Source: Vibrio aerogenes (GTDB lineage: Bacteria; Pseudomonadota; Gammaproteobacteria; Enterobacterales; Vibrionaceae). From it: a DNA stretch of 64,000 nucleotides. Of the stretch, positions 42,773-51,509 are shown piece after piece; position 1 is the first letter of the stretch; each line of letters opens with the position of its first letter. The stretch is taken from NCBI RefSeq assembly GCF_024346755.1, contig NZ_AP024862.1, positions 186,001-250,000 of the forward strand, given 5' to 3'. The position numbers and the translations under genes were made by a program. The notes beneath the pieces are model-generated. The model was not told the origin of the DNA, made no database searches, and saw only the letters and a program-made list of their open reading frames with translations.

Positions 42773-43855
42773 ATGAAAAAGACCCTATTAGCGCTGGCTG
42801 TATTGGCAGCAGCAGGTACAGTAAACGCAGCAGAAATCTATTCTTCAGACGCAACGACAGTGAAGCTGAAAGGTGAAGTTGATGCTTATTTGGCAAACTA
42901 TGACATTGAGTCTGGTTATGCATTTGAAATCGATGACGCTAATAATGTGACAGGCTCTATGTCAGGTAAAGAAACTGATGCTGATATCAATGTCTGGGGA
43001 AAAATTCAGGTTGATGCAGAAACTGCACTGAACGATGACTACAAAGTTGTTGGTTCTTTTGAGATTGAATCAGGCTCTTGGTACGATGGTACTGATAACG
43101 GTGCTAAATTTGATGATATGTACATCGCACTGAAAGCAGACAAATGGGGTCTGGCTATCGGTGAAACTGGTGACTTTGCTGATTCTGATAATGCAATTGA
43201 AAAAACAGATATTACGAATGAAGGTAATGTTCTTGGTACCAGTGGTCACCCAACTGAAAGCAAAGGTCACGGTTTAGCTCTGAAACTTTCTCCATCTGAT
43301 GCTTTCACTGTTGTTGCAGATGTAAATACTCAATCTGATACTGAAACAGATAATATCTATGGTATTTCTGTAGATTACAGCCAAGATATTTTTTCTGTAG
43401 GCGCATCATATATCACAGGTGAAGTTGACGCTGTTACTGATTTTTCACAAGCGGGTATTTCAGCATCTGTTGATGTTAATGGCTTCTTCCTTGCTGCTAC
43501 ATATTCAAACTTTGAAGGTGTTGACTCATTCGGTTTCTTCAATAGCGCAACAATTAATAGCACAACACTTTATACTTCCGGTGACGCTTTCGAAGTTGCA
43601 GCTTCTTATACTGCGGATAAGGTGCGTTTGTATGCTGTATATGGCTATATCACTCTTGATGACATAAGTGTTAACGGCTTTGAGTTTGATGCTGATGGTG
43701 ATACAAGTAACTGGACACTGGGTGTTGACTACGCAGTGGCAAGTAACCTGACAGTATTTGCTGAATACCAGACGGGTGAAACTTCTGATGACTTCAGCGT
43801 AGGTAGTGATCTGGATGCTGATGTTACATTAGTAGGTGCATACTACTCATTCTAA
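42773..43855 (+). CDS. Gram-negative general porin
   Basis: The 360-residue outer-membrane porin has a standard signal peptide (MKKTLLALAVLAAAGTVNA) and then alternating short strands and acidic loops. GEVDAYLANYD starts the barrel, WGLAIGETGDFADSDNAIE is the loop 3 region, and the terminal strand DVTLVGAYYSF ends in Phe as needed for barrel assembly. Codon use is skewed to frequently used codons, as in highly expressed genes. It forms a trimeric water-filled channel. Whether it is OmpU-, OmpL- or OmpC-like is not clear. A strong terminator follows. Confidence 0.88.
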   Translation: MKKTLLALAVLAAAGTVNAAEIYSSDATTVKLKGEVDAYLANYDIESGYAFEIDDANNVTGSMSGKETDADINVWGKIQVDAETALNDDYKVVGSFEIESGSWYDGTDNGAKFDDMYIALKADKWGLAIGETGDFADSDNAIEKTDITNEGNVLGTSGHPTESKGHGLALKLSPSDAFTVVADVNTQSDTETDNIYGISVDYSQDIFSVGASYITGEVDAVTDFSQAGISASVDVNGFFLAATYSNFEGVDSFGFFNSATINSTTLYTSGDAFEVAASYTADKVRLYAVYGYITLDDISVNGFEFDADGDTSNWTLGVDYAVASNLTVFAEYQTGETSDDFSVGSDLDADVTLVGAYYSF

Positions 43856-43882
43856 TCTATTGGATAACCAGTTGATTTAAAG

Positions 43883-43915
43883 AAAGCCAACGTTTATCGT
43901 TGGCTTTTTGTTTTT
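43883..43915 (+). terminator. Rho-independent terminator of the porin gene
   Basis: AAAGCCAACG, a TTTAT loop and CGTTGGCTTT form a perfect 10-bp stem followed by TTGTTTTT. Confidence 0.92.
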
Positions 43916-43932
43916 ACTCCCGGAGAGTGATT

Positions 43933-44559
43933 GTGAACCGATTATTTGTTTTAGTGATGATCTGCTGGACGTGGGCTGTGTCAGGTTCGGTTTATGCGCT
44001 GACCCTCGATGCTGAAAACGGCATTGAAGTGTTGTTTGTAAATGGTAAACCGGCACAGGAAGGCACTGCTGTTCATTTTTCTGAAAATAAGCTCCAGCTG
44101 GTGGTCAGATATGAGGGACGTCTGAAAAAAAATGGCGGAAAACCTGAATTTCTTTCCACGACGCCATATGTATTAACACTAACCTCTGGCGCAGAAGCCA
44201 ATCATGGTCAATTGCATGTATCGCTTGTTTCTAACCGGTATCATAAAATTGACAACCTGAACCGGGCACACAAACCTGTGTTTAACGTTTCTGCCGGATT
44301 TCCGGTTAAAATTGTGCAGCAGGTTGTTCTGCCAGCGAAATCCAAGGTTTTTCCTTATATGAATTTAGGCCCGTTGGTTGCTGATTTTAACCAGACAAAT
44401 AAGACGGTATTTGCCGATCAGCCTTTAGGTTATGTAGAAAAAGATCAGGTGAAAAAATCAAAGCAATCAGCCACAACGGTTGAACAGTTGAAATTCTGGT
44501 TTGATAAAGCTTCTGCACAAGAGCGTGGTGAATTCCTGCGTTGGGCTGCGAAACAGTAA
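43933..44559 (+). CDS. UPF0319/DUF2057 family periplasmic protein (YccT-like)
   Basis: The product of about 208 residues has a signal peptide (RLFVLVMICWTWAVSGSVYA) and the family layout: LTLDAENGIEVLFVNGKPAQ at the mature N-terminus, KLQLVVRYEGRLKKNGG, and a terminal VEQLKFWFDKASAQERGEFLRWAAKQ. This C-terminal block is typical of the UPF0319 (DUF2057) family, whose E. coli member has been linked to curli assembly. The GTG at 43933 is chosen because of the GGAG in front; the frame upstream runs into the porin terminator. Confidence 0.85.
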   Translation: MNRLFVLVMICWTWAVSGSVYALTLDAENGIEVLFVNGKPAQEGTAVHFSENKLQLVVRYEGRLKKNGGKPEFLSTTPYVLTLTSGAEANHGQLHVSLVSNRYHKIDNLNRAHKPVFNVSAGFPVKIVQQVVLPAKSKVFPYMNLGPLVADFNQTNKTVFADQPLGYVEKDQVKKSKQSATTVEQLKFWFDKASAQERGEFLRWAAKQ

Positions 44560-44568
44560 ATTCTGTTG

Positions 44569-44598
44569 AACCACGGTGACAGAAACGCCGTGGTTTTT
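44569..44598 (+). terminator. Rho-independent terminator after the DUF2057 gene
   Basis: AACCACGG and CCGTGGTT arms enclose an 11-nt loop and are followed by TTT. Confidence 0.85.
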
Positions 44599-44686
44599 GA
44601 ACATTTTAGTTTTCCGCTTCTGTTGATCATCAATCTGATATTCTCAGGATTGTATATTACCGAATTCAGTGTACACTGAACCGGAT

Positions 44687-45883
44687 ATGAATGATGTGCA
44701 AACTAAAAACGGATTTAACTGGCGTCCGGTATTATTAGCCAGTCTTGCTATTAGTGTTGGCCAGCTGAGTATTGGCCTTGTGTTTCCTTCATTACCCTGG
44801 ATTGCTGATGATTTTTCTGTTTCAGCAGATCAGACCCAACTTCTGATTTCGGCCTATCTGATTGGGTTCGGGCCATTGCAGTTTATTTACGGTCCGGTGT
44901 CTGATTCTATCGGCAGACGTACCGTGCTGCTGACCGCGTTGATTCTCTCCTTCATTGGTCTCGTGATCATTGTCTGTTTCAGTCATTCTTTTACCGGCTT
45001 GATCCTCGGGCGTTTTATTCAGGGGGCTGGTAACGGATGCTGTGCCGTCCTGTCCAGAGCATCTACCCGGGATTCCTATTCCGGAGATCAATTACCTGTT
45101 GCACTGTCTTATGTCACGATGGTTGCTTCAGTGACGCCAATATTCGCGCCGGTATTAGGTGGCTTTATTAACCATCATCTTGGATGGCGGGCCATTTTTT
45201 ACACCTTGCTTGGTTATCTTATGTTTGTCTGGTGTGTGTTGTTTGTTCTGTTTAAAGAAACGATGCGCTTTAAGAAACCATTACCCAGAGTCCGGGAATC
45301 ATTGAAACAGTATAAAAAGCTGCTTTCATCGGTCTATTTTCTCAGTTTTGGAAGTATTGGCTGGCTGAATTTTTCTTTAGTCACTACGTGTATTTCCCTG
45401 ATGCCTTTTTTAATGCAGGTTCAGATTGGCATGTCTTCCGATGAATACGCCATGTGGGCTTTGATTCCGGCGATAGGGATGCTGCTTGGTAGTTTTTCTG
45501 TGACTCGTCTGAGGGGCCGCTTTGGATTAAGAGCTGTTTTTTATCTGTCACCGGTCGTGCAATTGATTTCTGCACTCTGGTTTATTCTTATACCGTTAAA
45601 TCCTTTGATGTTGATGGTGGGGCAGTTTCTGATGGTTTTCGGAAACGGGATTGCTTTACCCTGTGCTCAGGCTCAGTTAATGCTGCCTTACCGGCATCAG
45701 GCGGGGATGGTTGCAGCGCTGGCCGGGGGCGGGCAGATGATCGTTGCTGCGCTGGTCAGTTTTGCGCTGCTTAAATCCGGTATAAATCAGGCATGGCATT
45801 TAGGCTTGGTTATCGCGTGTTTTGCAAGTATGACTTTATTAAATATCCGCCGGGGCTTTCGCTCAGAGGTGAAAGAAGAATAG
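44687..45883 (+). CDS. MFS multidrug transporter (EmrD/Bcr type)
   Basis: The protein of about 398 residues has 12 hydrophobic segments. It starts with SIGLVFPSLPWIADDF, then QTQLLISAYLIGFGPLQFIYGPVSDSIGRRTVLL (loop 2-3 motif A), and GRFIQGAGNGCCAVLSRAS followed by ASVTPIFAPVLGGFI (motif C of drug/H+ antiporters). This is the pattern of 12-helix Bcr/CflA and EmrD exporters. The ATG at 44687 is used; the frame opens with GTG at 44669. It stands alone between terminators. Substrate unknown. Confidence 0.85.
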   Translation: MNDVQTKNGFNWRPVLLASLAISVGQLSIGLVFPSLPWIADDFSVSADQTQLLISAYLIGFGPLQFIYGPVSDSIGRRTVLLTALILSFIGLVIIVCFSHSFTGLILGRFIQGAGNGCCAVLSRASTRDSYSGDQLPVALSYVTMVASVTPIFAPVLGGFINHHLGWRAIFYTLLGYLMFVWCVLFVLFKETMRFKKPLPRVRESLKQYKKLLSSVYFLSFGSIGWLNFSLVTTCISLMPFLMQVQIGMSSDEYAMWALIPAIGMLLGSFSVTRLRGRFGLRAVFYLSPVVQLISALWFILIPLNPLMLMVGQFLMVFGNGIALPCAQAQLMLPYRHQAGMVAALAGGGQMIVAALVSFALLKSGINQAWHLGLVIACFASMTLLNIRRGFRSEVKEE

Positions 45884-45909
45884 AGCCGGATGGATACGAC
45901 TTTTCAAAA

Positions 45910-45937
45910 AAAGACCTCCGTTTGGGAGGTCTTTCTG
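45910..45937. terminator. Bidirectional terminator between MFS and PL1 genes
   Basis: AAAGACCTCC, a GTTTG loop and GGAGGTCTTT form a perfect 10-bp stem flanked by A and T runs, so it can work on both strands between these convergent genes. Confidence 0.92.
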
Positions 45938-45971
45938 AATTGCCACTGTGATAGTGACTTATCAATGGTGT

Positions 45972-47957
45972 TTACTGATTGTAGACTTCAAATTCAGCAA
46001 TTTTAGGCGTGCTGCTGGCGGCTTCAATATAAAGACTCAGCTTTTTCACTGTGACAGCATCAAAGCTGATTGCATCAGATAATGAAGAACCACTGGCAAG
46101 AACATCACCTGTGTCGTGATTTTTCAAGACCCATGAAGTCACGGTACCTTCTGAACCCGCTAATTCTACAACTTTAACCGTGTTCACGGTTGTGTTGAGA
46201 TTTTTCACGCTGATACGGCCGGTTGTGCCTGATGGTGACCAGTAAGTGCTGGTGTCGCCGTCGATTGCATTACTGTAACCCGTTTTACTGCTTGCTTTTG
46301 AGCTTCCGTCCGCATTGGCACTTAAGGCCAGATTGTCACCGGATGGTGTTGTTGTGCCTGAACCGGAATCTGAGTTACCAGAATCTGTGCTGCCGGTATC
46401 TGATGAATCATCATTGCTGCCGGTATCGGAACTGCCGTTATCGCTGCTGGTGCTGCCTGTTGCGCTTGCATCTGAGCTTGTACAGGTTGCAGGAACTTCT
46501 GCAAGAATCGCAGATTTACCTTTAGAATAAGAAGATACGTAAGGTGTCAGCCCGCCTTTACCGGCAGTTGCAGCAACATAATCAACTAAGTCCTGTCCGG
46601 CTTCCATCATATTGCTGTTGATAGAACTTTTTGAAGCTGAACCGTAAGCACTGAGCATGTCAGGTGTTGTACCATGTGAAGCGGTCAGGTCACCTTTACC
46701 TGCTGCCGTATCCAGTTTACAGTTCGAATCTGAGTTCCAGACATAAGTTCCGGTGATTTCAAGACCGCCTTCACGGAAGTCCCGTAATAATGTTTCAGTC
46801 CAGTACTCAATGTCATCACCTTTTTTCGTTGCAGCAGCGGCATAGCTGTTCATAAAGGCGTTGTTCTGGAATTCAATCCGGCCACCGTCACGGACACTCA
46901 GGATGTCTTTACGATATCCGTAAAAAACGTTGTTGAACATGTGAGACTGACCAAAACGCATCAGAGGAACACGACGTCCGGTATCAAATTCTTTTGCATT
47001 ATAATATTCATCACGTGTGACAAATAAGTTGTCATGAATCGTTGTTTTGATTTGTGCATTGATAGGACGACTGTCACTTGAGCCATGTAAAGCCGCACGT
47101 TTTACATCAATCAGCTTGTTGAATGATACGGTAATATCATATGCGCCAACTTTAACGTCAAATGCTGAGTCACCTGTATGCTCAAATGTATTCTGGTGAA
47201 TCCAGATGTCATGAGATTCACCGGTTGAGCGAATCATATCCGGGTCTAGTTCATGGTCTTCTGTATGCCCTGCACCGACAAAACGGTTATTTGTTACAAT
47301 GACGTTTTGTGCCTGATATGTGCTCTTACCTTTACTGTCACTACCGATCTGGAAGCCGTTAAAGTAGAAGTAAGCATTCGCACCACGTCCATCGATGGTT
47401 GTATTTGAGTGGATAACCTGATTGCGGATAGGCAAGGACTTGTCATTCAGTTTTTCGTTAAAGAATGTTGCATCACAACTGTCAGAAGAAACGCCATGTG
47501 CATCACACCATTTGGTATGGTCCATACACTGAGCTTCAGTTGCGTTATCCAGGTTTGCCAGCACATCAGCTTCACCACAGTCAAGGCGGTACATAGCGAC
47601 TTCAGTATCTTTTGCAAAGTCTTTTTTATCAAAGACAATCCAGTTGTACTCTTCTGAACTGATTGCATCCAGAATTTGTTGTTCGACTGACTTATCCGCA
47701 TTCTTCTTGATCACAACCAAATGGCTGCTGCCGTTTGGATCGTAACCACCGGTTGTATTTTCACCAAAACCGACTGGTTTACCGAGTGAAGATGCCAGAC
47801 ACTGCACGATTTCCTGATCAGTTTGCAGTGATGATTCCCGCCAGTTGACGTCAGGGTTATTAATTAAGTCAGAACAAGCTGATGCTGAAGCTTGTTGGGC
47901 AAAGAGTGCCGAGGAGACAGCAACACTGACTAAGCCGAGTAATTGATAGTTTTTCAT
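45972..47957 (-). CDS. Secreted PL1 pectate lyase with C-terminal discoidin-like CBM
   Basis: The 661-residue enzyme has a signal peptide (LLGLVSVAVSSALFAQQASA) and a family PL1 parallel beta-helix: NTTIDGRGANAYFYFNGFQI, NVIVTNNRFVGAGHTEDHELDPDMIR, IWIHQNTFEHTGDSAFDVK, ITVSFNKLIDVKRAALHGSS. A long Ser/Gly/Asp/Thr linker (about residues 490-545) leads to an F5/8 type C (CBM32-like) module, NLALSANADGSSKASSKTGY to IAEFEVYNQ. It cleaves pectate outside the cell. It is larger than most PL1 enzymes because of the added module. Confidence 0.9.
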   Translation of the reverse strand: MKNYQLLGLVSVAVSSALFAQQASASACSDLINNPDVNWRESSLQTDQEIVQCLASSLGKPVGFGENTTGGYDPNGSSHLVVIKKNADKSVEQQILDAISSEEYNWIVFDKKDFAKDTEVAMYRLDCGEADVLANLDNATEAQCMDHTKWCDAHGVSSDSCDATFFNEKLNDKSLPIRNQVIHSNTTIDGRGANAYFYFNGFQIGSDSKGKSTYQAQNVIVTNNRFVGAGHTEDHELDPDMIRSTGESHDIWIHQNTFEHTGDSAFDVKVGAYDITVSFNKLIDVKRAALHGSSDSRPINAQIKTTIHDNLFVTRDEYYNAKEFDTGRRVPLMRFGQSHMFNNVFYGYRKDILSVRDGGRIEFQNNAFMNSYAAAATKKGDDIEYWTETLLRDFREGGLEITGTYVWNSDSNCKLDTAAGKGDLTASHGTTPDMLSAYGSASKSSINSNMMEAGQDLVDYVAATAGKGGLTPYVSSYSKGKSAILAEVPATCTSSDASATGSTSSDNGSSDTGSNDDSSDTGSTDSGNSDSGSGTTTPSGDNLALSANADGSSKASSKTGYSNAIDGDTSTYWSPSGTTGRISVKNLNTTVNTVKVVELAGSEGTVTSWVLKNHDTGDVLASGSSLSDAISFDAVTVKKLSLYIEAASSTPKIAEFEVYNQ

Positions 47958-48446
47958 CTTATTGATTTTCCTTCGTTTTCTTTTATTTCCCGGCCATACA
48001 GACAGACTTTCGTTTTTTTAAGCGTCTGGTCATTCAGAGATTGAGGTCTGAAACAGGCACGGGTTTATATTCAGTCTGATACGCATCAGACTTAATATTT
48101 ATTAACAATTTTTTAAGTGATTTGATATGAAAAGATGTTATTTTTTAAACCAGTGTTTCAAAAATAGATAAATTAATGGTATCAACCTCACAATCTGTGT
48201 GACAAATATCATATTGAGTGTTTTTTATTCTGACTAAAGAAAAGGGCGGTGATGTATTGATAATCTGATAATGCTATTATTATCAATAACTTGAATTTCA
48301 GGTGTTTTTTGCTTTGTGTCATCTGGCTGTCATGGCTCAAATGAAAGATCAGATGTAAAAACATTGTGTGTTTTATGTGGTGGGTATGTGCCTGAGTGAT
48401 AAACCGATTTATATTACAGCCAGAACTCATAGATCAGAGAGAAAAA
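47958..48446. other. 489-bp spacer between PL1 lyase and SGNH hydrolase genes
   Basis: The spacer is AT-rich and divergent, without a gene. AGTCTGAT and ATCAGACT (48073-48092) form a perfect 8-bp inverted repeat with a 4-nt spacer in front of the lyase gene. TTTTAAAC and GTTTCAAA (48143-48162) form a near-palindrome that recalls the pectin-catabolism repressor KdgR, though its spacer is one base too long for the usual consensus. Confidence 0.45.
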
Positions 48447-49064
48447 ATGAAAACAATTCTTTGTTATGGTGATTCAAATGTTTGGGGGTATATTCCGGGC
48501 GGGGGACGTTACGGGTGGAAAACCCGTTGGACCGGATATCTTGACGGATTATTGGGAGAGGATTATCGGGTCATCGAAGAAGGGCTGAATGGCCGGAATA
48601 CCGGTATTGATGATCCTTTATTTGAAGGCAGAAATGGTCAATCGTATTTGCCGGTTGTCCTGGAAAGCCATTATGCAGCGGACTATGTGGTGCTGATGTT
48701 AGGCACAAATGATTTGAAAGCCCGTTTTAACCGAACGGTAGAAGATATTGCACGAAGTGCGGGTCAGCTCATTCAGCTGATTCAGAGCTATTATCCTCAG
48801 TCTTGCGAAGTTATTCTGCTTTCTCCGCCTCCGGTACAGCATTCACAAGATGCAGAGAAAAATGAAGCTTTTGCGGGGGCACCGGATAAATGTGAAGCAT
48901 TGAGTGCCAGCTATCGGTATTTGTCAGAACAGTATGAATGTTCTTTTATTGATGCAGGAAAGTATTGTGCGACCAGCCTCTCGGATGGGGTTCATCTGGA
49001 TGCAGAAAATCACAGGGCTTTAGCACAGGCGGTATTCTCGCAGATCATGCTCTGCGAGTCCTGA
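48447..49064 (+). CDS. SGNH-hydrolase (GDSL-type esterase)
   Basis: The hydrolase of about 205 residues has all the family blocks: TILCYGDSNVWGY (block I with the nucleophile Ser), YVVLMLGTNDLK (block III with the oxyanion Asn) and SDGVHLDAENHRAL (block V with Asp and His). It has no signal peptide, so it acts in the cytoplasm. Relatives include arylesterases and carbohydrate acetylesterases. With pectate lyase and deacetylase genes as neighbours, a role in removing acetyl groups from oligosaccharides is plausible but inferred. Start chosen at 48447, directly in front of block I. Confidence 0.85.
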   Translation: MKTILCYGDSNVWGYIPGGGRYGWKTRWTGYLDGLLGEDYRVIEEGLNGRNTGIDDPLFEGRNGQSYLPVVLESHYAADYVVLMLGTNDLKARFNRTVEDIARSAGQLIQLIQSYYPQSCEVILLSPPPVQHSQDAEKNEAFAGAPDKCEALSASYRYLSEQYECSFIDAGKYCATSLSDGVHLDAENHRALAQAVFSQIMLCES

Positions 49065-49113
49065 TTGAGCTGACTTCTCCGGTTACCATATATGCAGTGA
49101 TAAATTCATTGAT

Positions 49114-49150
49114 GTCCCTTCAATTCATGCTGGAATTGAGGGGACTTTTT
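49114..49150 (+). terminator. Rho-independent terminator after the SGNH gene
   Basis: GTCCC-TTCAATTC pairs with GGAATTGA-GGGGAC around ATGCT and is followed by TTTTT. It begins 49 bp after the stop. Confidence 0.85.
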
Positions 49151-49362
49151 CTGAATCCAGTATCCAGATATACATATCTTGGCAAAACTTATCCCCCGAT
49201 CACATTCAGCATAATTATATTCGTTTAATATAAAACATGTTGCTTATTTATCAAATAATAAACTCTGAGTCACAGAGTTGAATGGCTTTTGGTCATGCAG
49301 AAAATCAAATGTTGTCTTGATGTGATGTCTGCTTCACCTGGCTTTAAAAACGGAGACCCGAC

Positions 49363-50157
49363 ATGATGAAAGTAATACTGGTATTCACCCTGTCACTGCT
49401 AACGGCATTCTGCTCGCAGGCGGCGGAGCATAACTGGCATGGAAAGAAAGCCGCCGTTGTTCTGACTTATGATGATGCACTTTCTGTACATCTGGATAAC
49501 GTGTTACCGGTGCTTGATGCTTATGGTATGCGGGGCACTTTTTATCTGACAATCAGCAGTGAAGGTTTTAAACAGCGAATTCAGGACTGGAGACTTGCTG
49601 CATTTGAAGGGCATGAACTAGGCAATCACACGCTGTTTCATCCTTGTGACGGCAGTCAGCCGGGGCGGGATTGGGTGACGGCAGAGAAAGATCTTTCTTT
49701 GTGGTCTAAGGCTCGTTTTTTAGGCAATGTTGAGATCACGAATGTCACATTAGAAGCCGTGGATGGCAAACGGCGAAGAACCTTCGCTTATACCTGCGGT
49801 GATACAAAAGCGGGGGAAGACAGCTTTCTGGATGAAATCACAGAGATGTTTCCGGCAGCCAGAGGTGTTAACTGGGGAACCGAATCTCTGGCAGAAGCGA
49901 ATCTGTCTGAACTGAAGACGATCAGTGTGATGGATAATACCGCTGATGAGCTGATTGCACAGGTTGATCAGGCGATCGCACAACACCATCTGCTGGTTTT
50001 TCTGTTTCATGGCGTCGGCGGTGGACATGACAGTATTAATGTCAGTCAGGCGGCACATGATGGATTAATCCAATATCTGGCACAACAACGCCATGAGGTT
50101 TGGATTGCACCGATGATTGAAGTCGCTGATTATATTCGGGCAGTTCGTGCACAGTAG
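49363..50157 (+). CDS. Polysaccharide deacetylase family protein (CE4-like)
   Basis: The 264-residue exported protein has a signal peptide (VILVFTLSLLTAFCSQAA) and a NodB-homology domain. AVVLTYDDALS is motif 1 with the catalytic Asp pair, EGHELGNHTLFHPC is motif 2 with the two metal His residues, and LVFLFHGVGGGHDSINVS lies in the C-terminal motif region. Members remove acetyl groups from chitin, peptidoglycan or hemicellulose. The context of pectin and cellulose degradation suggests a plant polysaccharide, but this is inference. A GGAGA ribosome-binding site precedes the ATG. Confidence 0.85.
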   Translation: MMKVILVFTLSLLTAFCSQAAEHNWHGKKAAVVLTYDDALSVHLDNVLPVLDAYGMRGTFYLTISSEGFKQRIQDWRLAAFEGHELGNHTLFHPCDGSQPGRDWVTAEKDLSLWSKARFLGNVEITNVTLEAVDGKRRRTFAYTCGDTKAGEDSFLDEITEMFPAARGVNWGTESLAEANLSELKTISVMDNTADELIAQVDQAIAQHHLLVFLFHGVGGGHDSINVSQAAHDGLIQYLAQQRHEVWIAPMIEVADYIRAVRAQ

Positions 50158-50173
50158 TTGCGGGCTGAAATAT

Positions 50174-50237
50174 CCAGAGCGTGTTTATCATTTATCGCCG
50201 TTCCTGCCGGAGGCAGTGAAAGATAAAAACGCTCTGG
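50174..50237. repeat. Long intergenic hairpin element
   Basis: CCAGAGCG-T-G-TTTATC pairs with GATAAA-A-A-CGCTCTGG, giving 16 positions with one mismatch. An inner CTGCC-GGA-GGCAG stem lies in the loop. It is set between the convergent deacetylase and adenosine deaminase genes and can end transcription from both. A related sequence occurs at 55863-55900. Confidence 0.75.
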
Positions 50238-50242
50238 TACGA

Positions 50243-51250
50243 TTATGAATACTTCAGCGGAATAAAAGACCTTAAATGTTCTTTCACTGTGTCTGAGGTG
50301 AATGCATTCTCAAGGCTCATCCGGTAAATTGTATAATAATCTGCTTCTGTCAGCTGAAATGCTTCTGTCACTTTACGGATTTCATCGGTCATGGTGGTAT
50401 CTGACACGGTTCGGTTATCCGTATTAATCGTGATTTCTATGCCGTCTTTAAGAAAGGCTTGCACCGGATGGTGTTGAAGCTGATCGACAGCCTTGGTTTG
50501 CACATTGCTGGTTGGACAGGTTTCAAGGGCAATATTCTGTTTTTTTACCAGCTGATAGGCCTGAGGATGATTTTTGATATGAATCCCGTGCCCAATCCGG
50601 CTGGCTCCCAGTAACGTGACTGCATCATACACATTCTGGCCAACACCTTGCTCGCCGGCATGGATCGTGACATGGTAGCCTTTGATCAGTGCATATTCTG
50701 CATACGGAATAAACTGGTGGCAAAAACCAGCGATTTCGCTTCCGGCCAGATCAAATGCGACCACGCCATGATTCAGATAGGTTTCACCCGCATCCAGAAC
50801 TGCCTTGATATTATCTTCCGGCATGTTTCTGATAACAGATAAAATGTAATTGCCCCGGATATCATACTGTTGTTCAGCCCGCTGCATCCCTCTGACTGCA
50901 CTGCCAATCACCTGATCAAGAGATAACCCCTGAGTCTGATGGAGCAGGGGACCAAAGCGGACTTCAAGATATTTGACGTTTTCAAGGGCGGCATCTTCGA
51001 ATAATTCAAATGAGATCCGCTCGATTGCCGTTTCTGTTTGCATGACAGAGAGTGGCAGACTAAAACATTGAAGATATTCATCCAGATCCTTGCAGGTGGG
51101 TGGGGCTGTCATCATCTGCTGAATGGTCTGCACATCATTTGATGGCAGAATGATATTTTGCTGGTGTGCCAGTTCAATCAGAGTGGAAGGACGAACACTG
51201 CCGTCCAGATGGCAATGTAAATCTATTTTCGGAAGCGCTGAATAATTCAT
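50243..51250 (-). CDS. add: Adenosine deaminase
   Basis: The 335-residue enzyme deaminates adenosine to inosine in purine salvage. Zinc ligands are in [14 protein letters not shown] and in [12 protein letters not shown], with SRIGHGIHI and [12 protein letters not shown] completing the active site. Full family length. The gene is preceded by an adenine-responsive riboswitch about 100 nt upstream, as in Vibrio vulnificus add. The ribosome-binding site before the ATG (AAGG, 9 nt upstream) is modest, which fits control at translation. Confidence 0.95.
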   Translation of the reverse strand: MNYSALPKIDLHCHLDGSVRPSTLIELAHQQNIILPSNDVQTIQQMMTAPPTCKDLDEYLQCFSLPLSVMQTETAIERISFELFEDAALENVKYLEVRFGPLLHQTQGLSLDQVIGSAVRGMQRAEQQYDIRGNYILSVIRNMPEDNIKAVLDAGETYLNHGVVAFDLAGSEIAGFCHQFIPYAEYALIKGYHVTIHAGEQGVGQNVYDAVTLLGASRIGHGIHIKNHPQAYQLVKKQNIALETCPTSNVQTKAVDQLQHHPVQAFLKDGIEITINTDNRTVSDTTMTDEIRKVTEAFQLTEADYYTIYRMSLENAFTSDTVKEHLRSFIPLKYS

Positions 51251-51347
51251 GAGTTTCTGCCTTAATTAAACCCTTTGTTTACGAAGTCACAACGTACTCT
51301 GCTTTGCTGCAACCCCGGTACGCCGGGTGAGAAAAACAAAGAGACAG

Positions 51348-51417
51348 ACTTCATAATCAAGAGTTTAGGGCTCTTGGTAGAAACTCCCAAACCATATCAT
51401 TGGGATTATACGAAGTG
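51348..51417 (-). ncRNA. Purine riboswitch, adenine type, in the add leader
   Basis: On the minus strand the sequence follows the purine aptamer throughout: a P1 strand (ACTTCGTATAAT), the J1/2-P2 segment CCCAATGATATGG, the L2 and J2/3 region TTTGGGAGTTTCTACC, P3 with AAGAGCCCTAAACTCTT, and J3/1 GATTATG closing P1 with AAGT. The loop-loop and core residues are conserved. The specificity base in J3/1 (T in TTGATTATG) is the one found in adenine aptamers; guanine aptamers have C. It closely resembles the V. vulnificus add riboswitch. The start codon is 98 nt downstream. Confidence 0.95.
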
Positions 51418-51509
51418 GAAATAAATTTTTTGTATCAAACAGGCTAGATCATAGCCGGGTATGTTATGTCTGTCCAAAGGTTTATTCAGTTTATTTCCCG
51501 GACGATTGT

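Noticed and set aside
48143..48162. KdgR operator ahead of the PL1 lyase
   Set aside because: The near-palindrome has the right flavour (TTTTAAAC / GTTTCAAA) but one arm mismatch and a spacer of four rather than three bases, so I do not call it as KdgR.
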